From Rattus norvegicus (Eukaryota; Chordata; Mammalia; Rodentia; Muridae), in NCBI RefSeq assembly GCF_036323735.1, contig NC_086033.1, positions 4,082,826 to 4,146,825 of the forward strand: 64,000 bases of DNA, read 5' to 3'. Each line of letters opens with the position of its first letter. Position 1 is the stretch's first letter. Below are positions 33,958-45,380 of this stretch, piece after piece. Under the pieces are notes generated by a model, which was not told the origin of the DNA, did not search any database, and worked only from the letters and a program-made list of their open reading frames with translations. Made by a program: the position numbers and the translations under genes.

Positions 33958-34565
33958 CCACAGCTGTGCGAACATTTTAGGTGACTCCCTCTTCTTTCTT
34001 CCCTCTCTCCCTCCCTCCCTTTTATTCTCTTCTTCCTTCCATGAGAAAATGTCTTCTCTGTGAAACTTATGGCCATGACTAGAGAAATCTAACTACTGAC
34101 ACATGGCAGACATTATTTTGAGTGTGGGGAGGGCTAGACCATTTGCTTGAATCCCTGCAGAGGCTCAGGTCGATGTTAGCCCTGAGGTGCACATAGATTG
34201 GGGCCGGAGGTTCTGGCCTTCTGACTCAGTGCTCACACTTAGCCTTGGGGATTAGGCGAACACCCAAAGAATCCTAACAGTTACAGAGAGACTCCAAAAG
34301 ACAGACACGGGGGCTTCTGTGCGAGGCTGGGGAGGCTGGAACTCCATTTCTGGAATCAGATATGGCGCCCAGCTGATCAGCTTCAGTCATTGTCTGCCAG
34401 TGTTCCTGCAGCTGGCTAAATGTGGTGTCTCTCTACTTTTCATTTCTGAGGCTGGTTTTTCCTCTGAGTCCCCTCCCCACACACCTGAACTGCTGGGTTC
34501 ATTTCTTCTGTCTCCTGTCCTGGCTCGTGATGGCTGCTTGAGACCCAGTCCTTTTGTCTGTATTC

Positions 34566-34720
34566 AGAAGAAGAAGAAGAAGAAGAAGAAGAAGAAGAAG
34601 AAGAAGAAGAAGAAGAAGAAGAAGAAGAAGAAGAAGAAGAAGAGAAGAAGAGAAGGAGGAGGAGGAAGAGGAGGAGGAGGAGGAGGAGGAGGAGGAGGAG
34701 GAGGAGGAGGAGGAGGAGAG
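34566..34720. repeat. (GAA)n-(GGA)n purine tract, 155 bp
   Basis: The + strand is pure purine over this span: about 25 GAA units, then GGA units. Predicted poly-Lys, poly-Arg, poly-Glu and poly-Ser frames here are not genes. Confidence 0.95.
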
Positions 34721-35761
34721 TATGTGTCACATCCCACATTTCCTTTTAGACTCTTAGATTTCAGTGATGGAGCAAACTCACACTGGAATGCCCCACTGCA
34801 AGGGGAACTGGGAAATGTAGTCTTATGGTTGCTTGGCAAAGTAACCAGTTATAAAAGACTAAAAAGTGGAAGGCTTGGAAAATACTAGAAGTTTCTACTG
34901 TGAGATCCAGAAACATCAACAGATGCAGCCTAGGCCTCTGTCTTGACAGCAGCAATTACTGTGCACATGGTTGACCAGACGGCTCCATTTAAAGGCCTAA
35001 AAACAGGGCTGATGAACTGTGTGCCTAACATTTGAGATGATACTGGGTTTCATCCCCAATATCACACTAACCAGGCACACTCAGGAGGTGAAGACAGGGG
35101 GATCACAAGTTCAAAGTCATCCTATGAGACCTTGTCTGTGGAGGGGATGACATACACAGATTGGTGCTATCATGTGATAGAGTCCTAATCAAATGCTCCA
35201 TGAAGAAGTCAGGCCCCAAGTCTCAGGCTGTGCTCCAGCTTCTATGGCCATGCAGAGTGGGACATACATGGGTAGATGGCAGATAAACTGGACTGGGGAT
35301 GGTGCTCAGTGGGTGGGTGCTTATTGTGAAAATGGGAAGAACTAAGTTTGATCCCCGAAACCCACACGGATAGCCTGTGTGGTGGCAGCACAGGTCTGCA
35401 ATCACAGTGCTGAAGAAGAGGAGGTAGGAAGCTCCCTGCGGCTCCCTGGTCAGCCAGCATAGCCTAATAGGTGAGTTCCTGGAATTAGTAAGGACCCCAG
35501 CTCACAACCCAGGGAGGGTGCGGAGAGAAGACGCAGTGGTGAAGAGCACTGGTTCCTCTTACAGAGGACCTGGGTTCTGCTCATAACAAACAGGACAGCT
35601 CACAGCTTCAGTTCCAGGCAACCCAACGCCCTCTTCTGGCCTATGCTGTCACTGCATGCATGTGGTACACACACAGACAAACAGAGACACACACGGACAC
35701 AGACACACACACATAGACACAGAGACACACACACAGACACACACACAGACACACACACACA

Positions 35762-35801
<40 letters not shown>

Positions 35802-37600
35802 AGACACCCCTACGTACACACAAAAAGGAGTTCGGTTGTCGCTTGAGATGACTGGAAAGAGGCGGTAGCTTAAGGACTTGGTGTACTGGAGGTGATGAGA
35901 TTATTCTAGAATGGACTGTGGTGATGGCCACACTTGTCTATGGATAGACTAAAAGCCACTGGACTGCGCCCTTACAGTGATTTACTCTGTGGTACACAGA
36001 TTGTATCTCAGAACTGTCCTCGACCTTTCTAGAAGCCTGAGTGCACAACCTGCCTTTTTCATTCTCAGTGCCTGGCACGCAGTGGCCTCCTCGGACCTCT
36101 GATTGGTCTCTTCCTCTCTGCTTTCATCCTGGGTTACTTATGACTAGTCCCTACTCACTGGCATCTTGTCGATTTCTTCCCTGTCCTACTGCCACCAAAC
36201 CAGCTCAAATGCCCACTGTTTCAACCTCAAAAACACCTGATGCCCCTTGCTATCTTTATGTCCTTTCTCCTCCCAGGAGCTGGGGGCATTGCAGAGGTCT
36301 GAGGAGATGGCTCAGGAGATAAAGGGTTACTGTGCAGGCAGAGGACCTGATTTCAGTCTCTAGAATGTCTGTGAATGCTGTTTGGAGTGGAATATGTTTG
36401 AAAGCCCTGTGCTGAGGTGGTGGATTCCCAGGGCCTGGTGCCAGTCTGCCTAGCCCGACTCAAGTTCTAAGGCAGTGAGAGGCATCTGTCTCAAAAAATA
36501 AAAAAGTGGCAATCTTCTGAAGGATGATAGCTGAGGTTGTCCTCTAAACACACACATGCACATTTATGTCACATGCACATGTGTGTGCACATGCATATGC
36601 GGAAAATGTCAGATTGGATCTTTCATGCCTATGTCAATCACCTCAGTGATTTCTCACTGCTTTTAACCAATGAGCCAAGCCTAAAAGATAGCTTTTGAGT
36701 TCCTCAAACCTGCCAGTGGCCCACCTCCACAGACAGCTGCCTTTTCCACCTCTGTCCCATTGCCTGTATCCCCTGAGCTATTGTCCTGTAAGGACTTCCA
36801 TACCACCACAGACAAGCCCCCATGTCTGTGCTTAGCAGTCTAGAGGTCCCAGCTCCCAGCTCCCAGCTCTCACTACCCCTCCCGTACAGTGTGGGTCTCA
36901 GGCACCAAAGCCTTCACACATCCCAACCTTCCTTCAAGACATTGCTGTCCCATGTTAGTGGTTACATGCTTAACATGTGGATTACCACTCAACTGAACTC
37001 AGCAAATATTTACAGAAGAGTGAGCATACAGAGTGCCAGAGTTGTTGGGCAGTGGTGGGGAGCATCTTTTATCCCAACATTCAGGAGGCAAAGACAAGTG
37101 GATCTGAGATTGAGGCTAGCCTGGTCTATGGAGCAAGTTCTGGGACAGCCAGGGACACACAGAGAAATGCTGTCTCAAAACAAATAAAACAGAAAAACAA
37201 AGCAAAAAACAAAACAAAACAACAACAACAAAACTCAGAATGCCAGACTGTCTACTGCATGCTATTACCTCCTTCTGATCCTAGACCCTAACCTATAGGG
37301 CCTCCAGTTGCCTCTGCTGTCGCCTGAAGAGAAGGGACCACCCTGGTGACAGTGTCCTAAATAATTGGGACTGTGAGAGCAATGACTCACGTCTCTTCTC
37401 CCCATCGTACATGAGCTCTTGTACTTCAGAATCCAACATTCTGTGAAGAGTACATTGTGGAAGGACTTGAGTCTGCCTTTACTGGCTCCCTCCTGAGTCC
37501 CTCTTTGTGACAGGCCTGATTTGTGTCTGAGCAATCATGGAAGCCTGTGCATGTGTGGGCACAGCCTAGGACACAGAATGGGTTTCAAGGACACAAACAT
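34721..37600. other. no gene; SINE pieces and CA-rich tract
   Basis: It includes B2-type SINE pieces at about 35520-35640 and 36295-36600, a CA-rich tract at 35661-35800 and B1 (+) at about 37040-37190. The rest is unremarkable. Confidence 0.5.
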
Positions 37601-38173
37601 GTTGCTGTAGTTTGGATGTAAATGTTTCCTACAACCTCAGTGTTTGAACTCTCCATTCCTGGCTGGTGGCGTTGTCATAGGACAGAGGCCTATTGGACAT
37701 AGGCCACTTGGGTAGGAACTTTATAGTGTGACACTAACCCTGGGCAGATGTGAACAAGCCACTTCAAGACAAAGTAAGTACATAACCAAAGTCTAACTTG
37801 ATGAACCAGTGAGTTTTACTGAGGTCCCTTATAGGAGTATGGGAGAAAGAGTTAGTTATTTACAGGAGCAGAGATCATTCTGCAATAGGAAACCCAACCC
37901 AGCATGGGGGTGTCAGCTAAGGAAAGCTGGAACTCTCTGTGTGACTTGTCCACCATTCAACAGGCCAGTATGTGTCTTCTCCACACATGTCACATCTCAG
38001 CCCGGTCCAAAAAGTTCCAATGATCTGAGAGGCACTCTCAGCAGTCCTTACTGCTCATATAACTTTGGGAAAGGATGGGCCTTGTACATTTTAGTTTCAG
38101 TGACTTCCTAGGACTTGTGAGTTGTTTACTTCCTTAGTCTTCCTAAGTCTCCCTTTAGAATTTCTCAGGTCTT

Positions 38174-38272
38174 TTTTTTTTTTCTTTTTTTTTTTTAGGA
38201 GCTGGGGACCGAACCCAGGGCCTTGCGCTTGCTAGGCAAGCGCTCTACCACTGAGCTAAATCCCCAACCCCC
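38174..38272 (-). mobile_element. ID element 6
   Basis: The reverse ID consensus, flanked by an exact 16-bp duplication GAATTTCTCAGGTCTT at 38158-38173 and 38273-38288. Confidence 0.96.
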
Positions 38273-38327
38273 GAATTTCTCAGGTCTTAAAAAGCTTTAC
38301 TTCATGAAGGAATGTTTTAACTTAGAA

Positions 38328-38502
38328 CTGTAGCTTTCAAACCTTTAATACAATTCCTCATTTGGTGGTGACCCCAAAACTGTTTTCATTGTTACTTTGT
38401 AACTGTAATTTTGCTACTGTCATGATTCGTAATATAAATTGTGTTTTCTGATGGTCTTTGGTGGCCTGGAAGGGGTCATGACTCACAGGTTGAGAACCAT
38501 TG
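38328..38502. mobile_element. URR1 (hAT-type) copy 2
   Basis: The right end GGTTGAGAACCATTG is well kept and the left end is decayed. An exact 8-bp duplication ACTTAGAA lies at 38320-38327 and 38503-38510. Confidence 0.88.
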
Positions 38503-39694
38503 ACTTAGAAGAGGTTGAGTTGACAACTACATTGCAGACTTGAGGGGTATGACACAACTCAACTTCTTGCCCGAGATCATTTACCACGGTGTGAACAAGC
38601 CATGCCACTAAGCTCTGCTGACACAGATGGAGTCATGCCAGCCACCATGATGATCTATAACCCCCTCAGACTGAGTCAAAAGAAATCTCTCCTTTCTTAA
38701 ACTGTTTCTGTCAAGTTTTGGTCACTTGAGAAAACTGTGTGTGTGTGCGCAAGCATGTGCATATAATGCAAGCCTCACTTGAAGTGCTGCCTCAAATAGT
38801 GTGGAAAGAGAATGGAATTGCCATCTCTTCTTCTCCCATCTCCTTTATCACTCTGAGTACTGCCTAGGTAACCAGCCAAATCTTTATCCCACCCTAACTT
38901 GTTTGTCTTGGAGGAGGAAATGCCTGTAGGCCAGTAGTTCCTCCTGAACTGGGCTGGATGAAACTAGCTAGGCACAAGATGGCTGCCAAGCTTACCCCTA
39001 AACAACTTCTAAGAAGTCCATCTTTGTGCCGAAGGACATATTCTTTAGCGCTGTGACAGTAGAAGGTTGCCATGGCAACAACTAACAAGAACCATGCAAA
39101 GAGTGAAAAGAAATGGTGATAAGATTCCTGGGAAACATCTCATCCTCAGAAAACGCATAAATATTCTTCCTTTTCTTTGTTAATCTACCCCTTTCCTCCC
39201 TTTAAAACAGTTACTCTTGTGTCAAGCATGTGGGTGTTTGTCTGCATGTCTGTATGTGTACTGTGTAGGTGCAGTTCTTGTGGAGGCCAGAAGAGGGCAT
39301 TAGATCTCCTGGAACTGGAGTTAGAGGTGGTCGTAAGCTGCCATGTGGGTGCCAGGAAGCAAAGGACAGCAGGAAGTCCCATCTCCCCAGCCTCCCTCTC
39401 TTGTTTTTATCACCATAGATCTGCAGACTCCTGAGCTGCAAAGGCAGAGCGGTTAATCTGTCGTTACTCTATCAGCACACCTCTCGCTGAAGCCATTTAT
39501 TCTTGGCCAAGAGTAGAAGTCTCCTCCACTGGTCAGTCTGTGCTCTGTCCTACAGTGGTCCTGCAATCCTAACAGGAAATAAGGACCCATCTCAGGGGCA
39601 ACAACTAGAAATGCTTCTGGCCTCTTTTTTTCTCCTAGTCCAGGAAAAAGTAGTTTTCAAGACCAGCCAGTGGTTTGGAATAAGGAGTTTATTC

Positions 39695-40065
39695 ATTGTA
39701 ATAGTTAGTGTCAGTTGTCAACTTGATGGGGATTAGGATCAGCATGAGAGCAAATCTCTAGACATGCCCGTAAGGGAGCTACTAGACTGGGTTAATTGAG
39801 AAGGGGAGATTCACACTAAATTGGGGGGAGGGCCCCATCCCATGGGACCCTGAGCTGATGACAGCTTTCCTCTCTCTCTCTGTTTCTTGGCTGCATCCAC
39901 ACTGTAAACAGTCACTTCCTGCTGCCTACTGATACTATGTCTTCCCCCCCCTACATGGTGGACTGTGTTCCCTCAGACTGTGAACCAGAGGAAACCTTCC
40001 GTGCTTAAGCAGCTTTTGTCAGGATTTTGTCACCATGATGAGATTGGTGACTAATATGATCATGT
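39695..40065 (+). repeat. old interspersed repeat
   Basis: It starts GTTAGTGTCAGTTGTCAACT and runs to TTTTGTCACCATGATGAGAT. The layout resembles the family A blocks; the class is not certain. Confidence 0.45.
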
Positions 40066-41089
40066 AACAAAATACTATAAAATACCATTTTATTTTGCCC
40101 AGGAATTTGAACTTTAGTTGGGTCTCAGAGGGGTCATGTTTGTGTCTCCTGACGTCAGCAGGATTTCTGGAAAACTCAGCTTAGGGCCATCTGAACACTC
40201 ATTCCTTTGTTCTTTGATGGTTGAGGTTGACTGGGGCCTTAATACATGTCTGCCTGGCTTCCTCCTGTGCCTAAGGCCTTCTTAATACTGTGACTGTTCC
40301 TCAAGGGTGAGTATTGGGAGAAAGACACAGTCTTGATGCTTACAAGCAAGACTGGAGCCATGCAGTGACACCTTCTCAACCTTTCCCTCTGGCTCAGCTA
40401 GCTCCGATGAGGGGAAGAAACAGCCATCTCTACATGGAAGGTTCTAGAAAAGTGTCCGCTGAAGCAAAGTTCACTTAAAAGAAAACATCCTGTTTAACAT
40501 TTGTTTTTAATGCGTCTCTCATGAGTGCCCTCATCCTCTCTGTTCCCTGCCTGCACTTATCTGAGGGCGGGATGGGGGGTCATCATCTCACAGTTACTCA
40601 GACTGAAGCCAGACCTGCTGATAGTCATGCTGACCTGAGAGACAGAGAAGCCCTGAAGAGGAGGAAGGAGAAAGACTCAAGATGGGGGTGGCAGAGGCAC
40701 AGTACTGAGAAATGACAGCATGTGCCGGCCACAGAAGGTACTGACAGGACAGAGGAGAGCAGGGAGGGACAGACACCCGCTGGACTTCACATGGTGTCTG
40801 CGGCAAGTCTTGGAAAGGATCAAAGCAAGAGGAGAAGGTAAGATTTGCACTGTACAAAGTTGACTTTTTGTTAAATGAAGATTCGAGAAGCGTTGGGAAA
40901 AAAGAAAAACCACCGGTGTGAGTGAGGGTTGGGAAAGCCAGAAGTGGGGGGCAGCTACCTCGGTTCTCAGGGCTCCTCTCTCCCAGGGTTCATGCAGGAA
41001 GATCCCTGTAAGACACAGCTAGGAGCCGTCCCAGCCCCACATGCGTACCCACAGCCTTGTCAAGATCTAAATTCGTGGACAGACTGAAG

Positions 41090-41389
41090 TCAGGTAGAGG
41101 TCTTAAATCCCTCCACTTAGGAGACAGAGGCAGTCAGAGGCCAGCCTGGTCTACAAAGTGAATTCCAGGAGAGCCAGGGTAGTAATGACAGCCAGAGCTA
41201 CACAGTGAGACCATTTCAAAAGCCACCACCACCAACAGAAAGTAACAACAAAATAGCTGGGTTCTAATCCCAGAACTCATGAGACAGAGGCAGGACGGTC
41301 TCTCTGAGTTCAAGGCTGACCTGGTCTACAAAGCAAGTTCCAGGACAGCCAAGGCTACACAGAGAAATCTGGGGGAGAGGGGATGACAA

Positions 41390-41390
<1 letters not shown>
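41090..41390 (+). mobile_element. two B1-type SINE copies in tandem
   Basis: Both carry GAGACAGAGGCAG and GGCC/GACCTGGTCTACAAAG in sense, at about 41090-41225 and 41255-41390. Confidence 0.75.
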
Positions 41391-41421
<31 letters not shown>

Positions 41422-42112
41422 AACCCACAAACAAACAAACAAAAACCCAATCGAACAAACAAATCAAAAAGCCCTAAACAAACAAAAACAAAACAGACAG
41501 GTCTCTTACGCTGTGTGTGGCCTTACTATGAGTCTAAGCCGGGAGCAAATGTCCCAATGACAAAGCCAAGTGGCCTTCAATATAAGAGCTTCTCAGCCAG
41601 CAAGTACGGGGGCCAGAGACCCAGTAGGCAAGGGAATGAAGAAGCCTCGAAGACAGGAGACATACCCACGCTTTTCCCTCAGCCCTCCCACACCTGCCCT
41701 CCACTCAGTCTTTATCGATGTCAGCAGAAATACCAGGGGGAGTGGGGGAATTAGGGGAGAAGCATGTCCACTCTAGGACCAAGGCTGATGCTGTCCTGGG
41801 CCCCTTGACCTGGGCATCCCAACCGATGCCATTGTGCCCAGCAGCAAGGACACAGAGTAAATAAGTCCTCTTGAGGGGCTGAAGTGGTTGTGGAGGACTG
41901 GAACTCCAGCAATCCCCAGGTGACGGGAGAAGGACCAGCAGCACTTTAAGGTCGAGCTGGGCTACATAATGAGCCGGAGGCCAGCCTGGACTCTGAGATT
42001 TTTGTCTCAAAAGGTGGAAAGTAAAGAAACAGGGAAAAGATGGGGCACACTTAGTAGATATTGGACTCAGAGAATGTAGGGGATATGTTGTTTTATACTG
42101 ATATTACTCAGA

Positions 42113-42297
42113 GGGCTGGGGATGTCGTTCAGCTGGTACAGGACTTGTCTAGAAGGTTTGAAGCCCTGAGCTCCAACTTCAGGGCTCATAAGCTGTGGGT
42201 GGAGGTGCGCACCTGTGACCCCAATGCTGGGGGGAGGTGGAGGCAGGAGGATGGCCTTAAGTCCAGCCTGAGATACATGAGACTCTGTCTCACATAA
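42113..42297 (+). mobile_element. B4 SINE (ID-B1 fusion)
   Basis: The head GGGCTGGGGATGTCGTTCAG is joined to a B1-like body ending CTCTGTCTCA. A (GAT)n tract at 42315-42366 follows. Confidence 0.75.
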
Positions 42298-42314
42298 TAA
42301 TACTAATGATAACA

Positions 42315-42365
<51 letters not shown>

Positions 42366-42366
42366 G
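42315..42366. repeat. (GAT)n microsatellite
   Basis: About 17 GAT units. Confidence 0.95.
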
Positions 42367-42584
42367 TGGGAGCCCGACAGAAACTGATGGCAAAGAGAAC
42401 GTGCTATTCCTGCAAAGGACCCAGGCTCTGTTCCCATCTTACAATGGGCATCTCACAACTGCTTGGAACTTCACATCTAGGGGGATCCGACACCTCTGGC
42501 CTCCCCAGGCACCTGCACTCCTGAGTACGTAGCCACACGTGCGTGCACATAGTTAAAAAAATAATACATGAAAAAATGTAAATA

Positions 42585-42676
42585 GGGGTTGGGGATTTAG
42601 CTCAGTGGTAGAGCGCTTGCCTAGGAAGCGCAAGGCCCTGGGTTCGGTCCCCAGCTCCGAAAAAAAGAACCCCCCC
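42585..42676 (+). mobile_element. ID element 7
   Basis: A full ID core, flanked by the exact 14-bp duplication AAAAAATGTAAATA at 42571-42584 and 42677-42690. Confidence 0.96.
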
Positions 42677-44845
42677 AAAAAATGTAAATAATCATCACAT
42701 GTATCACTATGTTAAAAGCACGTGAGGTATCAGGACGCAAAATCCATCTGAGGGCTTTCAGCAAACGAGGACCTGAGCCCACTCTCTCGGGGATCTGGGG
42801 TTGGTTGTGTGGAGCCAAGCCCTTTCTGGCATGCGTCCTGGCCTCTTTGACGTAGGTGGAAAAGTTGGAGAAACACCACAGAATTCCTCAACACCCGAGG
42901 TTCCCCAGGGTGGCTATGCGCATCGCCGCTGCTGTGTGCCAACGCGGCTACCTACACTTTGCACCCCGGTGAGCACCGGGTACAGCAGACTGCAGATGCT
43001 CTCTGGCAGATGGGAACTGCTCCAGAAGGATTCCCAGAATCCTTCCTGCTATTGCTCCCTCTGGTTGCGGAGTCTTCCCCATCACCCTCGTTCCCACTGG
43101 GGCGGAACCATCCCCTCTGGACTCTGGTCAGTAGTCAGCAGGAAAGGGCAGCGCAGGGACGAGCCAGACCTTGTCCTGACTGGTTGGCTATTTTGGCTCG
43201 GACTTCTGCAGTTCCCAAGTTTACCACCCTTGCCCTTTGCCCCTTGTGAGTGAGTACGGGTGGTTCTAGATTAGAAAAAGAGAGCCAACCAAGGGCTGCC
43301 TGAAGAGCTCACAGGTGGGATGGGGAGAGGAGTTCGAGGCAAGTGGTACGGCCTTGTGGGGTCTGACTAAGGAAAAGGGACAGGAAAGAAGGGCGTGTGC
43401 ATGAGGAAAAAGAGAAAGGTCATGTCCTGATGTGAAGACAAAGCTATGTTCCAGTCAGGAGAGCCGGTAGCATTGCTAGAGCTCCCTCTCATAGAGTAGG
43501 CTTGGGACAGAGTATGAGACCTACACTCAAACCCCAGCAAATTCAATATAAGGAACACACAGCTTATTCCAGGGGAGCCCCAATCTAAGGGAGACATGGC
43601 CTCTGTCCTTTGGGAGCACTACTCTGACAGGATGGCCCTGGCCTGGCCCTCAGAAACCCCTACTCGGTGGACATGGTCTCCTAGGGCCCCTGCAAAGGCT
43701 CCTGCCTCACATACTCCAGGAACCTGTGCCTCTGCTCTGAATTCCCGTAAACAGAGGTGGGGACGCCAGCAGCCGAAGTACTTTTTAATCACCATTTTTT
43801 TATTGTCTTTCTGTAGGTGACTCATCCATAGGAAAGTCACAGCTCTGGAGTGAGCCCAGTAGCTCGAGATGCAAACGGAGAGGGACAGTAATGAGTGACG
43901 ATTATTGACACAGTCTGGGCGGCTGCTGGGCCTTGTTCAACTGGTCACCGCAGCCGCTGGCACCGTTGCCAGAAGCAAAGAGCTGAGCTGAGATTAGAGG
44001 ACACTCGGTCTGCAGGAAGCCCCATGGCAGGGCTGTCTCTAGATTCAGGCAGGAGCTGTGCGCAGTCTCGGAAAATCCGGGAATGAGGTCTGGTGAGTGG
44101 CTGCTGGTCAAGCCACTCCGTGGGAATGTACCCGAGAATAGATACGCATGCAGTGTCCCTGCCAGTTCCAGATCCTGCTCTCGTCAGCCATACCCGGTCC
44201 CTTCCCAGCCTGCCATCACGGTCCAGTCTGAGAATACTTGTGAAGTTTTCATGGTTTCATCGGAACCCTGATGCCTTAAGAGCTGGTGTTGCCTAGAACA
44301 GAGTGGTCCTGGTTCTGGTGGAAATAAGAGGGGTTTTGGGGGTAGGGGGTATGCCTCAGTTGGTGGTCTTAGAAAGTGGGCATTGTGGGTAAATATCTGT
44401 GAGCCCAGAACTGAGGAGACAAAGGCAGAAGATTCAAACCTTAAGGTCATTCTTGACAGTGGCCTTGGTGGGAAACATGTGATCCTGCTGTGGGCAGTGG
44501 GGGCAAGAGGAGAGGAAAGAACAGGGAAGGACTGAGTCCAAACTCCAATTTTCTTAGCAGCAAGTACATGTGTGAGGAGCAAGACCCAGGGACTCCTGGG
44601 TCTCCAGGACTGTGAGAGCAGGGCACTTCTCCAAGATGAGAGGGATCTTTGGACTTACCTGGAAACAGCCCTCTGGGAGGGAAGGGGTTGTCTAAGGTCT
44701 CAAAGCCTCCCAGGAGCAGGGTTAGGGATTGTGGTTTTCTCTGGCTCCCTTACTTTGCTTGACCCTCCACCCTTGCACCTGGACCCTGGGCTCTGGGCCA
44801 GGTTAAAACTCACAAGGAGACATGCCGTTCCGAGCTTCTTTAATG

Positions 44846-44904
44846 GGGTGGGGCGGGGAGGGGTGGGGCGGGGAGGGGTGGGGCGGGGAGGGGTGGGGCG
44901 GGGT
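44846..44904. repeat. 15-bp G-rich minisatellite, G-quadruplex capable
   Basis: About four tandem copies of GGGTGGGGCGGGGAG. Each unit has three runs of three or more G. Confidence 0.9.
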
Positions 44905-45264
44905 GGCCATGGCAGTGGCTGACGGGCTCCACCCAGGGTGGGCACATTTCATCACCAGAAGGCCTGGCCAGAGATGACAGCTGCTGCAGCCCAAGGGAAG
45001 GTGTGAAAACCTCCAACTAGATCCTCATCCTGGCTCTTAGACAAGTCTCTACGGCACTCTGTCCTGCTGTCCTGGAAGGACTCAAGCTACCTCTCTCCCA
45101 CTGAGGCAGCCCTGAGCCGGTGTCCCAGGCCTGTGAAATCCTGACTGTGGGAGAGGGGTGCTCCACCCAGATGTCCCCACTTGGGATAGTTCATTGGTGA
45201 TCTGAAAAATTATCACTGAGGTTATCTAGTTGGTCATTAAGTCCCTTGCTCTCCAGGGAGGTGG

Positions 45265-45380
45265 CCACTATTATTGCTGTTGTTTGACAGGCTTGAGACA
45301 ATGGGGCCTGAGAAGGACAGTGACCTGCCCGGGTGTCACAGCTAACACCTGATAGAGCTGAGGTTATTCTCCTCCCAGAT
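45265..45380. repeat. MIR-like ancient SINE
   Basis: The order TGAGACAATGGGGCCTGAGA, GTGACCTGCCC, GTCACAGCTAA and AGAGCTGAGGTT follows the MIR core. Confidence 0.6.

Larger units (their letters stand above)
37610..38740 (+). repeat. nested repeat block: LTR-like outer parts, ID 6, URR1 copy 2
   Basis: The outer parts (TGTAGTTTGGATGTAAATGT at the left, TTCTGTCAAGTTTTGGTCAC at the right) resemble a MaLR-type LTR. Inside lie a family B block (37770-38030), an ID element and a URR1 element. The LTR assignment is tentative. Confidence 0.45.

Noticed and set aside
34319..34888. 189-codon frame with poly-Lys and poly-Gly runs
   Set aside because: It is the (GAA)n-(GGA)n tract read in one frame; every frame on both strands is a homopolymer there.
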